From Mastigias papua (Eukaryota > Cnidaria > Scyphozoa > Rhizostomeae > Mastigiidae): 64,000 nucleotides of DNA. Positions 30,628-43,498 of the stretch are shown in pieces. The DNA lies in the NCBI GenBank assembly GCA_964019165.1, contig OZ025272.1:14791093-14855092 (forward strand). Reading direction: 5' to 3'. How positions within the stretch are numbered: the first letter of the stretch is position 1; every line of letters begins with the position of its first letter. Both the position numbers and the translations under genes were made by a program. Under the pieces are notes generated by a model. That model saw only the letters and a list, made by a program, of their open reading frames with translations, was not told the origin of the DNA and searched no databases.

Positions 30628-33463
30628 AAAGTGATGAAAATGAGCGATTTTTGGCCAAAAAGTAAGGCTATAGCCTTGGTATTTTGCTCACAAATGACCA
30701 GATTTGAAATTGATTGATTTTGATTGCAGATTGAAAAGTGATGAAACTGAGCGATTTTTGGCCAAAAAGTAAGGCTATAGCCTTGGTATCTTCCTCAACA
30801 ATGACCAGATTTGAAATTGATTGATTTTGATTGCAGATTGAAAAGTGATGAAAATGAGCGATTTTTGGCCAAAAAGTAAGGCTATAGCCTTGGTATTTTG
30901 CTCACAAATGACCAAATTTGAAATTGATTGATTTTGATTGCAGATTGAAAAGTGATGAAAATGAGCGATTTTTGGCCAAAAAGTAAGGCTATAGCCTTGG
31001 TATTTTGCTCAAAAATGACCAAATGTGAAATTGATTGATTTTGATTGCAGATTGAACAGTGATGGAAATGAGCGATTTTTAGCCAAAACGTAAGGCTATA
31101 GCCGTGGTAGTTTGCTCAACAATGACCAAATTTGAAATTGATTGATTTTGATTGCAGATTGAAAAGTGATGAAAATGAGCGATTTTTGGCCAAAGAGTAA
31201 GGCTATAGCCTTGGTATTTTGCTCAAAAATGACCAAATTTGAAATTGATTCATTGTGATTGCAGATTAAAAAGTGGTGAAAATGAGCGATTTTTGGCCAA
31301 AAAGTAAGGCTATAGCCTTGGTATTTTGCTCAAAAATGACCAAATTTGAAATTGATTGATTTTGATTGCAGATTGAACAGTGATGAAAATGAGCGATTTT
31401 TGGCCGAAAAGTAAGGCTATAGCCTTGGTATTTTGCTCAAAAATGACCAAATTTGAAATTGATTGATTTTGATTGCAGATTGAAAAGTGATGAAAATGAG
31501 CGATTTTTGGCCAAAAAGTAAGGCTATAGCCTTGGTATTTTGCTCAAAAATGACCAAATTTGAAATTGATTGATTTTGATTGCAGATTGAAAAGTGATGA
31601 AACTGAGCGATTTTTGGCCAAAAAGTAAGGCTATAGCCTTGGTATCTTCCTCAACAATGACCAGATTTGAAATTAATTGATTTTGATTGCAGATTGAAAA
31701 GTGATGAAAATGAGCGATTTTTGGCCAAAAAGTAAGGCTATAGCCTTGGTATTTTGCCCAAAAATGATCAAAGTTGAAATTGATTGATTTCGATTGCAGA
31801 TTGAAAAGTGATGAAAATGAGCGATTTTTGGCCAAAAAGTAAGGCTATAGCCTTGGTATTTTGCTCAAAAATGACCAAATTTGAAATTGATTGATTTTGA
31901 TTGCAGATTGAAAAGTGATGAAAATGAGCGATTTTTGGCCAAAAAGTAAGGCTATAGCCTTGGTATTTTGCTCAAAAATGACCAAATTTGAAATTGATTG
32001 ATGTTGATTGCAGATTGAAAAGTGATGAAAATGAGCGATTTTTGGCCAAAAAGTAAGGCTATAGCCTTGGTATTTTGCTCAAAAATGACCAAATTTGAAA
32101 TTGATTCATTGTGATTGCATATTGAAAAGTGGTGAAAATGAGCGATTTTTGGCCAAAAAGTAAGGCTATAGCCTTGGTATATTGCTCAAAAATGACCAAA
32201 TTTGAAATTGATTGATTTTGATTGCAGATTGAAAAGTGATGAAAATGAGCGATTTTTGGCCAAAAAGTAAGGCTATAGCCTTGGTATTTTGCTCAAAAAT
32301 GATCAAAGTTGAAATTGATTGATTTCGATTGCAGATTGAAAAGTGATGAAAATGAGCGATTTTTGGCCAAAAAGTAAGGCTATAGCCTTGGTATTTTGCT
32401 CAAAAATGACCAAATTTGAAATTGATTCATTGTGATTGCAGATTGAAAAGTGGTGAAAATGAGCGATTTTTGGCCAAAAAGTAAGGCTATAGCCTTGGTA
32501 TATTGCTCGAAAATGACCAAATTTGAATTTGATTGAGTTTGATTGCAGATTGAAAAGTGATGAAAATGAGCGATGTTTGGCCAAAAAGAAAGGCTATAGC
32601 CTTGGTATTTTGCTCAAAACTGACCAAATTTGAAATTGATTGAGTTTGATTGCAGATTGAAAAGTGATGAAAATGAGCGATTTTTGGCCAAAAAGTAAGG
32701 CTATAGCCTTGGTATTTTGCTCACAAATGACCAGATTTGAAATTGATTGATTTTGATTGCAGATTGAAAAGTGATGAAAATGAGCGATTTTTGGCCAAAA
32801 AGTAAGGCTATAGCCTTGGTATTTTGCTCGAAAATGACCAAATTGGACATTGATTGATTTTGATTGCAGATTGAAAAGTGATGAAAATGAGCGATTTTTG
32901 GCCAAAAAGTAAGGCTATAGCCTTTGTAATTTGCTCACAAATCACCACATTTGAAATTGATTCATTGTGATTGCAGATTGAAAAGTGGTGAAAATGAGCG
33001 ATGTTTGGCCAAAAAGTAAGGCTATAGCCTTGGTATTTTCCTCAACAATGACCAAATTTGAAATTGATTGATGTTGATTGCAGATTGAAAAGTGATGAAA
33101 ATGAGCGATTTTGGCCAAAAAGTAAGGCTATAGCCTTGGTATTTTGCTCAAAAATGACCAAATTTGAAATTGATTGAGTTTGATTGCAGATTGAAAAGTG
33201 ATGAAAATGAGCGATTTTTGGCCAAAAAGTAAGGCTATAGCCTTGGTATTTTGCTCACAAATGACCAGATTTGAAATTGATTGATTTTGATTGCAGATTG
33301 AAAAGTGATGAAAATGAGCGATTTTTGGCCGAAAAGTAAGGCTATAGCCTTGGTATCTTCCTCAACAATGACCAGATTTGAAATTGATTGATTTTGATTG
33401 CAGATTGAAAAGTGATGAAAATGAGCGATTTTTGGCCAAAAAGTAAGGCTATAGCCTTGGTAT
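30628..33463. repeat. 107-bp satellite array, block 3
   Basis: About 26 units between Gypsy-A and Gypsy-C. The first unit completes the one broken by Gypsy-A. Some variants (GATCAAAGTTG, TATATTGCTC, AAAAAGAAAGG) are shared with block 4 but not seen in blocks 1-2, so blocks 3 and 4 form one local subfamily. Confidence 0.97.
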
Positions 33464-33941
33464 TGTTACGAAAAGGAGGCTCATCGCCAGTTTGTACAGA
33501 TTGAGGAATGACGTTATAACTATTTCAAAATTAAATCGCAACTGCTGGTGCAATAATTGCATCAGAAACCCGTAGGAAGAACCAGATTGGACAATTTACT
33601 GTTAATTCTTATTTTTAGTTCATTTCGTAATCTATTAGCTGTGAGTTATAAAAGGCGTAGTTTTAGAGGTAGAGAGGAGTCTTTTTGGTTAGAGAGAAGT
33701 AGACGTTCTGCCAAGCTGGTATTATTTTTTAGAAAACTCTGATAGTATAGCGTAGGGCACATCAAGATTGACCTGTTGAATTCAAGAGAAGGTCCTTGCC
33801 GATAGATTCCTGTATCAAGCCTTCAGGTCGTAAGTTTTATTCTTATTCGTAAATAGAACGTTGAAATATCGTACAGACTTTTAAGAAATTGTTGCCCTAA
33901 GAACTCACAGTTGAGCCCCTTCATAAAAGATAGGCTTAACA
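33464..33941 (+). repeat. 5' LTR of Gypsy-C
   Basis: 478 bp. A TATA box TATAAAA lies at 33,647-33,653. The small open frame inside it also occurs in the 3' LTR and is not a gene. Confidence 0.96.
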
Positions 33942-33943
33942 AG

Positions 33944-33961
33944 TGGTGCCCCGTGTGAGGA
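33944..33961 (+). other. Primer-binding site of Gypsy-C
   Basis: TGGTGCCCCGTGTGAGGA starts two bases after the LTR and resembles the Gypsy-A site (TGGTGCCGTGACC) only in its first bases. Confidence 0.7.
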
Positions 33962-34299
33962 TAAAAGCTGAAGAAATTGAATGGTTATAGACAATTTGTA
34001 TAGTTTTTATGCTGATATTGACGTATATGTAGAGACGTAAACTGTGTTTGAAAGTTCGTCAAGTGACACATCCGAAGAGAAGGGAACAGACCGTGCGAGT
34101 AGAAAATAGAGAATTTTAAAAGAAAAGTCGTGTAACTCATCAGAAACTGTGTGTAATATCTACGGAAAGCTACAAATTGGTTTAAGACTTACAGTTTATT
34201 TCTTTGCGAGTTCGATTGCTTTCGATTGCATCATCACACGCAATCCTGCCGACGCACGTACTGTTTGAAATTGTAGTTTCATAAAAGTGTTAATTCAAA

Positions 34300-35415
34300 A
34301 TGTCGCTTGACCAAGCTCAGCAACCATTAGTACTTGAATTGCAAAATCAAATGTCAGCCATGCAAGCAGCTTTAGAAGGTAATTCCCAAGCTAGTCTTTT
34401 TAAGCCCAAAATGTTTAACGGGTTTCCAACGGAAGATGTAAACGAGTGGCTTCTACAGTTCGAGCGCTACTCCAAATTTTATGGATGGTCCAACTCTAAG
34501 AAGTTAAATGCATTGTCCTTGCTGTTAGGAGGTTCTGCGTCGGCTTGGTTTCAAACTTTGCCTAACGAGACAACTTCCGATTTTAACGAATTAGTGGGAG
34601 AACTGAAAACGCGATTTGGATCTCAGAATCTAGAATTTTTCTTTCGACAAGAGTTGTACTCTCGAAAACAGGGTCAAAACGAACCGCTTGCTCTGTATAC
34701 GGAAGACATCATTAAGAAATCTCAGCGTCTTTCTTTGTCCGATAAAGATATGATGAACATTTTTGTGAACGGCCTAAACGATGCTATTAAAACTCACGTA
34801 CTCCTTAACCAACCAAAAACATTTGCCGAGGCAGAAAACCTTGCGCGTTTACGTGATTCAGTGTCAAAAACCAGTGCTCATACTTTTCCTCTAGCACCTC
34901 CATCAGTACCAGCTCAGGAACAGCGCATAAAAGAGCTTGAAGGCCAGGTAAATCTCTTGTTTTCCCTTGCAAACAAAACTCCCCATCAGGATGCTGCCCA
35001 GTTAGATGCCCTAAGTGCAAACAATACCATTGTAACCCCGTCTCAAGCTGCTAATCCTTCCGGTGACTTCCAGGGTCTGAGACATGAAATAATAGCTGCC
35101 ATTCAGACAGGTTTTAGACAAGAGGCACGAAGAAGTAACCATGGAAACAATCAACATAATTGGAAAGCAACAAACACTTTTGCTAGGGGTAGAAATATCC
35201 GCACGAGCGATGGGCGGCCCATTTGTAATGCGTGTAATCGCGTAGGTCACGTGGCCCGTTATTGCTGGGATGTTCCACAAAGAACTCAGCAGCCCCCGTT
35301 CCGTGGAGGTTCCCGTAGTTTTGCAGGCCAACATGCACAGTCCCAATACCAGCAGCCGCAAAATCGTAATGATGCTTCTTTAAACGGCACAGGGCCCTCT
35401 CAATGGGGACAGTGA
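34300..35415 (+). CDS. gag: Gypsy-C gag polyprotein
   Basis: 371 aa from an ATG (context AAAATGTCG). The N-terminal gag region ([43 protein letters not shown]) matches Gypsy-A gag closely. One CCHC knuckle ([14 protein letters not shown]) lies near residues 310-323, followed by a Gln-rich tail. The slip site TTTAAAC lies 28 nt before the stop and pol overlaps in the -1 frame. It forms the particle shell and binds the RNA. Confidence 0.96.
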   Translation: MSLDQAQQPLVLELQNQMSAMQAALEGNSQASLFKPKMFNGFPTEDVNEWLLQFERYSKFYGWSNSKKLNALSLLLGGSASAWFQTLPNETTSDFNELVGELKTRFGSQNLEFFFRQELYSRKQGQNEPLALYTEDIIKKSQRLSLSDKDMMNIFVNGLNDAIKTHVLLNQPKTFAEAENLARLRDSVSKTSAHTFPLAPPSVPAQEQRIKELEGQVNLLFSLANKTPHQDAAQLDALSANNTIVTPSQAANPSGDFQGLRHEIIAAIQTGFRQEARRSNHGNNQHNWKATNTFARGRNIRTSDGRPICNACNRVGHVARYCWDVPQRTQQPPFRGGSRSFAGQHAQSQYQQPQNRNDASLNGTGPSQWGQ

Positions 35416-35421
35416 GGGCCC
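35379..35421 (+). promoter_or_regulatory. gag-pol -1 frameshift signal of Gypsy-C
   Basis: TTTAAAC (35,379-35,385) is read T TTA AAC in the gag frame. After a 6-nt spacer (GGCACA), 35,392-35,399 (GGGCCCTC) pairs perfectly with 35,414-35,421 (GAGGGCCC), 8 bp with a 14-nt loop. The -1 frame is closed by TGA at 35,370-35,372 and open afterwards, so the shift must happen in the 35,373-35,412 window; the heptamer is the only canonical site I see there. Confidence 0.85.
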
Positions 35422-38400
35422 ACCAGCCATTCCCGAGAAACCAAAAAGTCCCGCCAGCTTTTACGCAAAGAAATAAAGAAGTCAGTTCATCAATGCCTAG
35501 TAACAGAGATATCTCAGAGGTTCAAAAGTTTTCCCAAGGAACCCAAACCGATTTTACGGACGAGAATTTTGCTATTGAACGTGAAGTCAAAAACACAATC
35601 AGCCCATCTTTACAAGTACATTCTAAAACATTGCATGCTGTATCGACCCCATCTAATGTCTTGATCTGGGGAACTATTTTAAAGCAGCATTTTAAGCTAT
35701 TGGTAGATACTGGTGCCGCAGTAACAGTCGTTAGTGAAGGATTTTTTCATGATGTTTTGAGATGTAAATATGCTTTGACGCAGAAACAGCTTTTTGAGAG
35801 TATTAAAACCGCAAATGGGGGCACAGTACCTGTAACCGGTGCCGTATCTTTTGATCTTTCGATTGGACAATGTGATTATGATTGTAATGCTGTCGTTGTT
35901 CCGGACTTGTCGTATAATGTCGTCCTAGGGAGAGATTTTTTACAGAAATATCGCGCAGTAGTGGATGTTGGTAATGAAAAGGTAACGTTTGCCGGAAATG
36001 ATAGTGTATGTTTTGCTAACGGTGATACTCCCCCGCTGACTGCTGACGTCAGAATAGCAAGAACGTTCGTTATTGATGGTAGTAGTGAAGTTGTTATTCC
36101 AGCTGTCTTAACATCATTTCCCTCTGAACCTGCTGTAGGTTTAATAGAAGGAGTACCCAAACTTTCTGATCGTTATCATCTACTTTGCGCATCTACACTT
36201 TGCCAGCCCGATAGTGACGGTAAAGTAACCCTGCGGCTGATTAATCCTTCGGATTCTCCCGTGTTGATCCATAAAGGTGCTACCATTGCAAAATTTGAAG
36301 AGACAAAAGTCACCGATGACATTATTCCTCTTGATTCAGACCCCTCTGTTTCTGCCATGGACTCCCATGTTAATACTGCATCAGGAATGACTCCTCTGAA
36401 ATTCAGTTGTTTGCCTAGTCGAAATCTATCCTCTCAAGAAAATCATAAGCTACAAACATTGTTAGACCAATATTCTGATATTTTCGCTAAATCCACCTTA
36501 GATTTAGGCCACACAACTATAGTTCAGCATGGGATTGATACAGGTAATGCTATGCCCATCAAACAACAACCATATCGCGTCTCGCACAGCCAGAAGGCCT
36601 CTATTGAAAAGCACATTAATGAAATGCTAGATCAAGGCATTATTGAGGTTTCTTCTAGCCCATGGAGCTCTCCAGTTGTACTTGTCAAGAAGAAAGATGG
36701 GGGGACCCGTTTTTGCATTGATTATCGGAAACTAAACGCTGTAACCCGTAAGGACAGTTATCCACTCCCAAGAATCGATGATGCTTTAGACTCTCTCGCT
36801 GGAGCCAAATATTTTTCAACCTTAGATCTTCAATCGGGTTACCACCAAGTTGCTATGCATCCGGATTCTAAAGAGAAAACTGCATTCATTTCACATGCTG
36901 GATTGTACCAGTTTAATGTTCTTAGTTTCGGTTTAACCAATGCTCCCCCACAATTTCAACGACTTATGTCCAGAATATTGCATGGCCTCGAATGGAAGAT
37001 ATGCCTCGTTTACATAGATGACGTCATCATATTTTCATCGTCCTTTTCGGATCATTTATCTCGTTTAAAAACTGTTTTCGATCGATTCCGTGCTGCCAAC
37101 CTAAAATTAAAGCCATCAAAATGTCATTTCGCTCAAGATTCAGTGAACTATCTTGGATTTATCGTATCTTCGTCGGGCATTGCCCCTGATCCGCAGAAAC
37201 TCGAGGCTGTTAAGTCTTTTCCTACGCCAAAAACTGTGAAAGAAGTTCGCAGCTTTCTGGGCCTATGTAATTATTATCGTCGTTTTGTCGAAGGGTTCTC
37301 GAAGATTGCCTCACCGTTGAATACTTTAACTCGTAAAAACATCTCGTTTGTTTGGACTCCAGATTGCGAAACTGCCTTTTCAGAGCTGAAAAAACGCTTG
37401 TGCTCGCCGCCAATTTTAGCATATCCAAATTTCTCTGCGCCATTTCATCTTTATACGGATGCAAGCCAGACTGCATTAGGTTACATTCTTGGTCAGATAG
37501 TAGATGGAAAAGAAGTTGTTCTGGCATATGGAGGACGTGAGCTTACTGTAACAGAAAAACGTTATAGCACAACAGAACGTGAAGCGCTGGCAGTAGTTGA
37601 TGGCATAAAACGATATCAACCATATCTTTCTGGAAAAAGGTTTTTTGTTCACACCGATCATGGGAGTTTGTCGTGGCTGATGAAAGTACGGGATCCAACT
37701 GGCAGGCTTGCTCGATGGGCACTACAATTACAACAGTATGATTTTGAAATAATTCATCGTGCCGGTACTCTTAATGGTAATGCAGATGCCCTTTCTCGCC
37801 GTTCTTATGCACCCCCGCAACATTTAATCAAGCCTGAATCTATTCCATCGTCTTTAACACGTCCTGTCGCGGTAATTGAGCACCCTTGCCCGCAACCAGA
37901 CTCACTAGCTAAGCTCCAGCGAGAGGACAGGGACCTCGCTGATATCATCAGATATCTAGAATCCACTCAGTTACCAGCCGACGACTCACAAGCCCGTTCA
38001 TTGTTACTATCTATCGACGACTTCTATTTAGATGAAAATGAAATTTTGTGTCACCTTTGGAGCCCTGGTAAAAGAAGAGCTCGGTCCTTGTCCAGTCAAG
38101 TTGTCATACCTGCCTCTTTGCGCCACGAGATCCTTGTTGCTTGCCACGACGATCCAACTGGTAGTCATTTTGGAATCACAAAAACGTATGAGAAAATTCG
38201 GGCGCGTTATTATTGGCCCAACATGTACAAGGATGTTGCCCATTGGTGCAACTCATGTGTCGATTGTGCAATGAAAAAGATTCCTAGGAGGGCACATAAA
38301 GCTCCTCTCCTCCCAATTCCAGTGCAAGGAGCGTTTGATCGTATTGCTATGGATGCTCTTGGTCCTTTCCTGCCATCCCACGATGGAAATCGCTATATCA

Positions 38401-39410
38401 TCGTTTTTTCAGACTACTATACTCGCTGGCCGGAGGCTTTTGCTTTGCCATCTATCGAAGCTCCGCGTATCGCTGAATTACTCGTAAACGAAATTGTAGC
38501 GCGTCATGGTGCCCCACGCGCCTTGTTATCGGACCGAGGACCTAATTTTATGGCATCTATCGTAAAGGAAGTCTGTAAACTTCTGAACACGCGGCGCTTA
38601 CACACCACTGCTTATCACCCGCAGACGGACGGCCTAGTGGAACGTTTTAATGGCACACTAGCTGAAGCGCTATCTATGTACGTTAGCACGAATCAGAAGG
38701 ACTGGGATAAGCATTTACCGTTGGTATTGTTTGCATACCGAGTTTCTCTCAATGCCACTACAGGTGAGTCACCATTCTACTTATTATACGGACGAGAACC
38801 ACGCCTACCTATTGATGCGGCCCTTATTTTGCCCGATTCAAATGTATCGACATCAGTTGCGCAGCTTCGTGCTAAAATTGTTGAAAACATTGAAAGTGCT
38901 CAACAGCTTATTCTCTCGAACACGCAACTGGCTCAACAAAAAATGAAATCGTACTATGATAAGAAGGCTTCACCTGTTCCTTTCGAAGTCGGTAGTCGCG
39001 TATGGGTATACACCCCGAAGAAAAAAAAGGGCTTATCAAAAAAACTCCAGCACAATTTTCACGGACCATATCGTATTGTCGCTAAATTGTCGCCCGTTCA
39101 TTTCAAATTACGCACTCTAGATAATCGTCCAGTTTCAGTTCCAGTGCACGCAAATCGTCTTAAGCCATATTATGACCCGGCTGATCGCCCTATTGAACCG
39201 CCGAATGACGACCTTATAACACCGGATCTCCAGGAGTCAGATTTACCGTCGGATAGCTTTGTCTCAGAAGTCTTACCAGATGTTCCTAGCACTCTCTCTG
39301 AGGGAAATTCGGTTCCAACTCCATTAAATGTTGACAATACAGAAGACTCAGAGCCGCCGATTACGCGTCCAGAAGATCGATTCCAGCCAGCCATAATTCG
39401 CGCTATATAA
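35385..39410 (+). CDS. pol: Gypsy-C pol polyprotein (protease, RT, RNase H, integrase)
   Basis: Entered by -1 frameshift at 35,385; counted from the internal ATG at 35,403 it has 1,335 residues. Protease: DTGA with Asp102. Reverse transcriptase: [11 protein letters not shown] and YIDD at 537-540. RNase H: first Asp 686 (YTDAS), then [23 protein letters not shown]. Integrase: HHCC zinc domain (HDDPTGSH...CNSCVDC), then catalytic Asp984, Asp1044 and Glu1080, with 35 residues between the last two. C-terminus: GPY/F-like ([14 protein letters not shown]) and an acidic tail; no chromodomain. Every catalytic residue is in place and the ORF is unbroken, the best-preserved pol of the window. Confidence 0.97.
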   Translation, partial: RHRALSMGTVRAHQPFPRNQKVPPAFTQRNKEVSSSMPSNRDISEVQKFSQGTQTDFTDENFAIEREVKNTISPSLQVHSKTLHAVSTPSNVLIWGTILKQHFKLLVDTGAAVTVVSEGFFHDVLRCKYALTQKQLFESIKTANGGTVPVTGAVSFDLSIGQCDYDCNAVVVPDLSYNVVLGRDFLQKYRAVVDVGNEKVTFAGNDSVCFANGDTPPLTADVRIARTFVIDGSSEVVIPAVLTSFPSEPAVGLIEGVPKLSDRYHLLCASTLCQPDSDGKVTLRLINPSDSPVLIHKGATIAKFEETKVTDDIIPLDSDPSVSAMDSHVNTASGMTPLKFSCLPSRNLSSQENHKLQTLLDQYSDIFAKSTLDLGHTTIVQHGIDTGNAMPIKQQPYRVSHSQKASIEKHINEMLDQGIIEVSSSPWSSPVVLVKKKDGGTRFCIDYRKLNAVTRKDSYPLPRIDDALDSLAGAKYFSTLDLQSGYHQVAMHPDSKEKTAFISHAGLYQFNVLSFGLTNAPPQFQRLMSRILHGLEWKICLVYIDDVIIFSSSFSDHLSRLKTVFDRFRAANLKLKPSKCHFAQDSVNYLGFIVSSSGIAPDPQKLEAVKSFPTPKTVKEVRSFLGLCNYYRRFVEGFSKIASPLNTLTRKNISFVWTPDCETAFSELKKRLCSPPILAYPNFSAPFHLYTDASQTALGYILGQIVDGKEVVLAYGGRELTVTEKRYSTTEREALAVVDGIKRYQPYLSGKRFFVHTDHGSLSWLMKVRDPTGRLARWALQLQQYDFEIIHRAGTLNGNADALSRRSYAPPQHLIKPESIPSSLTRPVAVIEHPCPQPDSLAKLQREDRDLADIIRYLESTQLPADDSQARSLLLSIDDFYLDENEILCHLWSPGKRRARSLSSQVVIPASLRHEILVACHDDPTGSHFGITKTYEKIRARYYWPNMYKDVAHWCNSCVDCAMKKIPRRAHKAPLLPIPVQGAFDRIAMDALGPFLPSHDGNRYIIVFSDYYTRWPEAFALPSIEAPRIAELLVNEIVARHGAPRALLSDRGPNFMASIVKEVCKLLNTRRLHTTAYHPQTDGLVERFNGTLAEALSMYVSTNQKDWDKHLPLVLFAYRVSLNATTGESPFYLLYGREPRLPIDAALILPDSNVSTSVAQLRAKIVENIESAQQLILSNTQLAQQKMKSYYDKKASPVPFEVGSRVWVYTPKKKKGLSKKLQHNFHGPYRIVAKLSPVHFKLRTLDNRPVSVPVHANRLKPYYDPADRPIEPPNDDLITPDLQESDLPSDSFVSEVLPDVPSTLSEGNSVPTPLNVDNTEDSEPPITRPEDRFQPAIIRAI

Positions 39411-39457
39411 ACTGCCTATGGACATCCGTCCCCAGCTCAAGCCGGGAGGCTTGTCCT

Positions 39458-39470
39458 AAAAGGGGGGAGT
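39458..39470 (+). other. Polypurine tract of Gypsy-C
   Basis: AAAAGGGGGGAGT lies two bases before the 3' LTR. Confidence 0.8.
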
Positions 39471-39472
39471 CA

Positions 39473-39950
39473 TGTTACGAAAAGGAGGCTCATCGCCAGT
39501 TTGCACAGATTGAGGAATGACGTTATAACTATTTCAAAATTAAATCGCAACTGCTGGTGCAATAATTGCATCAGAAACCCGTAGGAAGAACCAGATTGGA
39601 CAATTTACTGTTAATTCTTATTTTTAGTTCATTTCGTAATCTATTAGCTGTGAGTTATAAAAGGCGTAGTTTTAGAGGTAGAGAGGAGTCTTTTTGGTTA
39701 GAGAGAAGTAGACGTTCTGCCAAGCTGGTATTATTTTTTAGAAAACTCTGATAGTATAGCGTAGGGCACATCAAGATTGACCTGTTGAATTCAAGAGAAG
39801 GTCCTTGCCGATAGATTCCTGTATCAAGCCTTCAGGTCGTAAGTTTTATTCTTATTCGTAAATAGAACGTTGAAATATCGTACAGACTTTTAAGAAATTG
39901 TTGCCCTAAGAACTCACAGTTGAGCCCCTTCATAAAAGATAGGCTTAACA
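39473..39950 (+). repeat. 3' LTR of Gypsy-C
   Basis: 478 bp, one base different from the 5' copy by eye. TATA box at 39,656-39,662. Confidence 0.96.
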
Positions 39951-42420
39951 GTATTTTGCTCAAAAATGACCACATTTGAAATTGATTGATTTTGATTGCA
40001 GATTGAAAAGTGATGAAAATGAGCGATTTTTGGCCAAAAAGTAAGGCTATAGCCTTGGTATTTTGCTCAAAAATGACCAAATGTGAAATTGATTGATTTT
40101 GATTGCAGATTGAACAGTGATGGAAATGAGCGATTTTTAGCCAAAACGTAAGGCTATAGCCGTGGTAGTTTGCTCAACAATGACCAAATTTGAAATTGAT
40201 TGATTTTGATTGCAGATTGAAAAGTGATGAAAATGAGCGATTTTTGGCCAAAAAGTAAGGCTATAGCCTTGGTATTTTGCTCAAAAATGACCAAATTTGA
40301 AATTGATTCATTGTGATTGCAGATTAAAAAGTGGTGAAAATGAGCGATTTTTGGCCAAAAAGTAAGGCTATAGCCTTGGTATTTTGCTCAAAAATGACCA
40401 AATTTGAAATTGATTGATTTTGATTGCAGATTGAACAGTGATGAAAATGAGCGAGTTTTGGCCAAAAAGTAAGGCTATAGCCTTTGTAATTTGCTCACAA
40501 ATGACCACATTTGAAATTGATTCATTGTGATTGCAGATTGACAAGTGGTGAAAATGAGCGATTTTTGGCCAAAAAGTAAGGCTATAGCCTTGGTATTTTG
40601 CTCAAAAATGACCAAATTTGAAATTGATTGATTTTGATTGCAGATTGAACAGTGATGAAAATGAGCGATTTTTGGCCAAAAAGTAAGGCTATAGCCTTGG
40701 TATTTTGCTCAAAAATGACCAAATTTGAAATTGATTGATTTTGATTGCAGATTGAAAAGTGATGAAAATGAGCGATTTTTGGCCAAAAAGTAAGGCTATA
40801 GCCTTGGTATTTTGCTCAAAAATGACCAAATTTGAAATTGATTGATTTTGATTGCAGATTGAAAAGTGATGAAACTGAGCGATTTTTGGCCAAAAAGTAA
40901 GGCTATAGCCTTGGTATCTTCCTCAACAATGACCAGATTTGAAATTGATTGATTTTGATTGCAGATTGAAAAGTGATGAAAATGAGCGATGTTTGGCCAA
41001 AAAGTAAGGCTATAGCCTTGGTATTTTGCTCAAAAATGATCAAATTTGAAATTGATTGATTTCGATTGCAGATTGAAAAGTGATGAAAATGAGCGATTTT
41101 TGGCCAAAAAGTAAGGCTATAGCCTTGGTATTTTGCTCAAAAATGACCAAATTTGAAATTGATTGATGTTGATTGCAGATTGAAAAGTGATGAAAATGAG
41201 CGATTTTTGGCCAAAAAGTAAGGCTATAGCCTTGGTAGTTTGCTCGAAAATGACCAAATTTGAATTTGATTGAGTTTGATTGCAGATTGAAAAGTGATGA
41301 AAATGAGCGATGTTTGGCCAAAAAGAACGGCTATAGCCTTGGTATTTTGCTCAAAACTGACCAAATTTTAAATTGATTGATTTTGATTGCAGATTGAAAA
41401 GTGATGAAAATGAGCGATTTTTGGCCAAAAAGTAAGGCTATAGCCTTTGTAATTTGCTCACAAATGACCAAATTTGAAATTGATTGATTTTGATTGCAGA
41501 TTGAAAAGTGATGAAAATGAGCGATTTTTGGCCAAAAAGTAAGGCTATAGCCTTGGTATTTTGCTCAAAAATGACCAAATTTGAAATTGATTGATTTTGA
41601 TTGCAGATTGAAAAGTGATGAAAATGAGCGATTTTTGGCCAAAAAGTAAGGCTATAGCCTTGGTAGTTTGCTCGAAAATGACCAAATTTGAATTTGATTG
41701 AGTTTGATTGCAGATTGAAAAGTGATGAAAATGAGCGATGTTTGGCCAAAAAGAAAGGCTATAGCCTTGGTATTTTGCTCAAAACTGACCAAATTTTAAA
41801 TTGATTGATTTTGATTGCAGATTGAAAAGTGATGAAAATGAGCGATTTTTGGCCAAAAAGTAAGGCTATAGCCTTTGTAATTTGCTCACAAATGACCAGA
41901 TTTGAAATTGATTGATTTTGATTGCAGATTGAAAAGTGATGAAAATGAGCGATTTTTGGCCAAAAAGTAAGGCTATAGCCTTGGTATTTTGCTCAAAAAT
42001 GACCAAATTTGAAATTGATTGATTTTGATTGCAGATTGAAAAGTGATGAAAATGAGCGATGTTTGGCCAAAAAGTAAGGCTATAGCCTTTGTAATTTGCT
42101 CACAAATGACCAAATTTGAAATTGATTGATTTTGATTGCAGATTGAAAAGTGATGAAAATGAGCGATGTTTGGCCAAAAAGTAAGGCTATAGCCTTTGTA
42201 ATTTGCTCACAAATGACCAAATTTGAAATTGATTGATTTTGATTGCAGATTGAAAAGTGATGAAAATGAGCGATTTTTGGCCAAAAAGTAAGGCTATAGC
42301 CTTTGTAATTTGCTCACAAATGACCAAATTTGAAATTGATTGATTTTGATTGCAGATTGAAAAGTGATGAAAATGAGCGATTTGTGGCCAAAAAGTAAGG
42401 CTATAGCCTTGGTATTTTGT
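39951..42420. repeat. 107-bp satellite array, block 4
   Basis: About 23 well-preserved units after Gypsy-C, in register with block 3. Near the right end the units become very uniform (repeated CTTTGTAATTTGCTCAC variant from about 41,430), as expected of a recent local duplication. Confidence 0.97.
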
Positions 42421-43498
42421 GTAACAGTGACTAAAGTTAAAGATGCTCGAGTTTGATGGCAGATTGAATAATTATGAAAATGAGCTATTTATCCCAAATA
42501 GTTAGCCTATAGGCTTAGTGTGTTGCCTTCAAGTGAATACAATTAAAAGTTCTTGAGGTTGACTTGAGATTGAAAAGTGATGAAAATCAGCCATGTTTAG
42601 CTAAAGGTGAGGCTCTGTGCTTTGTATTGTTACCTAAAAATGACTAAAATTGAAGTTGGTGGAGCGTGATTGCAGATTGAAAACGGATAAAAAACAGCTA
42701 TTTCTGGGCGAGAAGTAAGGCTATAGGCTTCGTATTTTGCCTAAAAGTGGCTAAAAGTGAAGGTGCTAGAGTTTGACTGCAGATTGAAAATTGATTAAAA
42801 TGAGCGATTTTTGTCTAAAAAGTAAGGCTATAGCCTAGGTATCTTGCCTAAAATCACTAAAGTTGCAACCGGTTCAGTTTGATTTAAGAATCAATAGTGT
42901 TGAAAATGAAAGTGACTGAAATAGAAGGTGCTTTTGTTTGGGTGCAGATTGGAAGGTGATGAAAATGAGCCATTTTTGGCCAATAAGTAAGGATATATCC
43001 TTGGTATTTTGCCTTAAAATGAGTAGGAATTTGAACGTGATTAGGTTTGACTGCAGATTGAAAAGTGATGAAAATGATTCATTTGTGAATAGCAAATAGA
43101 CCCATTGGTTTGCTACGTTGCTCAGAATTGACGGCAATTGAATGTCATGGGGCTTGATTAAGTACTAATAATGAGCCATTTTGGCCTAATGGTAAGGGTA
43201 TGGCCTTAGTATTTTGCCAAGAATTGACAAACGTTGAGATTCATTGCTTTGATTTCAGATTGAGAAGTGATGAAAATGAGCGATTTTTGGCCTTAATGCT
43301 TTGGACAGAATTGTCCAACGTTGAAATTCATTGGTTTTGGCTGCATATTGAAGAGTGCTGAAAATGAACCAGTTTTAGGGAAAAACGAATAATTCAGCCT
43401 CAGTATTTGGCCGACAACTGACCAAAATTGAATTTCATTAATTTTTATTGCAGATCGAAAAGTGATGATAATGAGACATTTCTGGCCAAAGAGTAAGT
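42421..43498. repeat. Decayed right edge of the 107-bp satellite
   Basis: About ten units that still align to the 107-bp consensus (recurrent TGAAAATGAGC, GGCCAA, CAGATTGAAAAGTGATG) but with heavy substitution and small indels. Similarity fades to the right and ends near the GGCCAAAGAGTAAG at about 43,485. This is the true array boundary inside the window. Confidence 0.9.

Larger units (their letters stand above)
33464..39950 (+). mobile_element. Gypsy-C: near-intact Ty3/gypsy LTR retrotransposon
   Basis: 6,487 bp with two 478-bp LTRs (TGTTACG...TTAACA) that differ at one position seen (T versus C in AGTTTGYACAG) and the 4-bp duplication GTAT (33,460-33,463 and 39,951-39,954). Primer site, gag, frameshift signal, complete pol and polypurine tract are all present with no stop or shift. 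It is homologous to Gypsy-A along the whole coding region. It may still be capable of movement. Confidence 0.97.

Noticed and set aside
33557..33742. Small ORF in the Gypsy-C LTR (also 39,566-39,751)
   Set aside because: Present in both LTR copies as part of the repeat; no coding features.
1..43498. CRISPR-like array
   Set aside because: Repeats are contiguous 107-bp units without unique spacers, and the context is eukaryotic.
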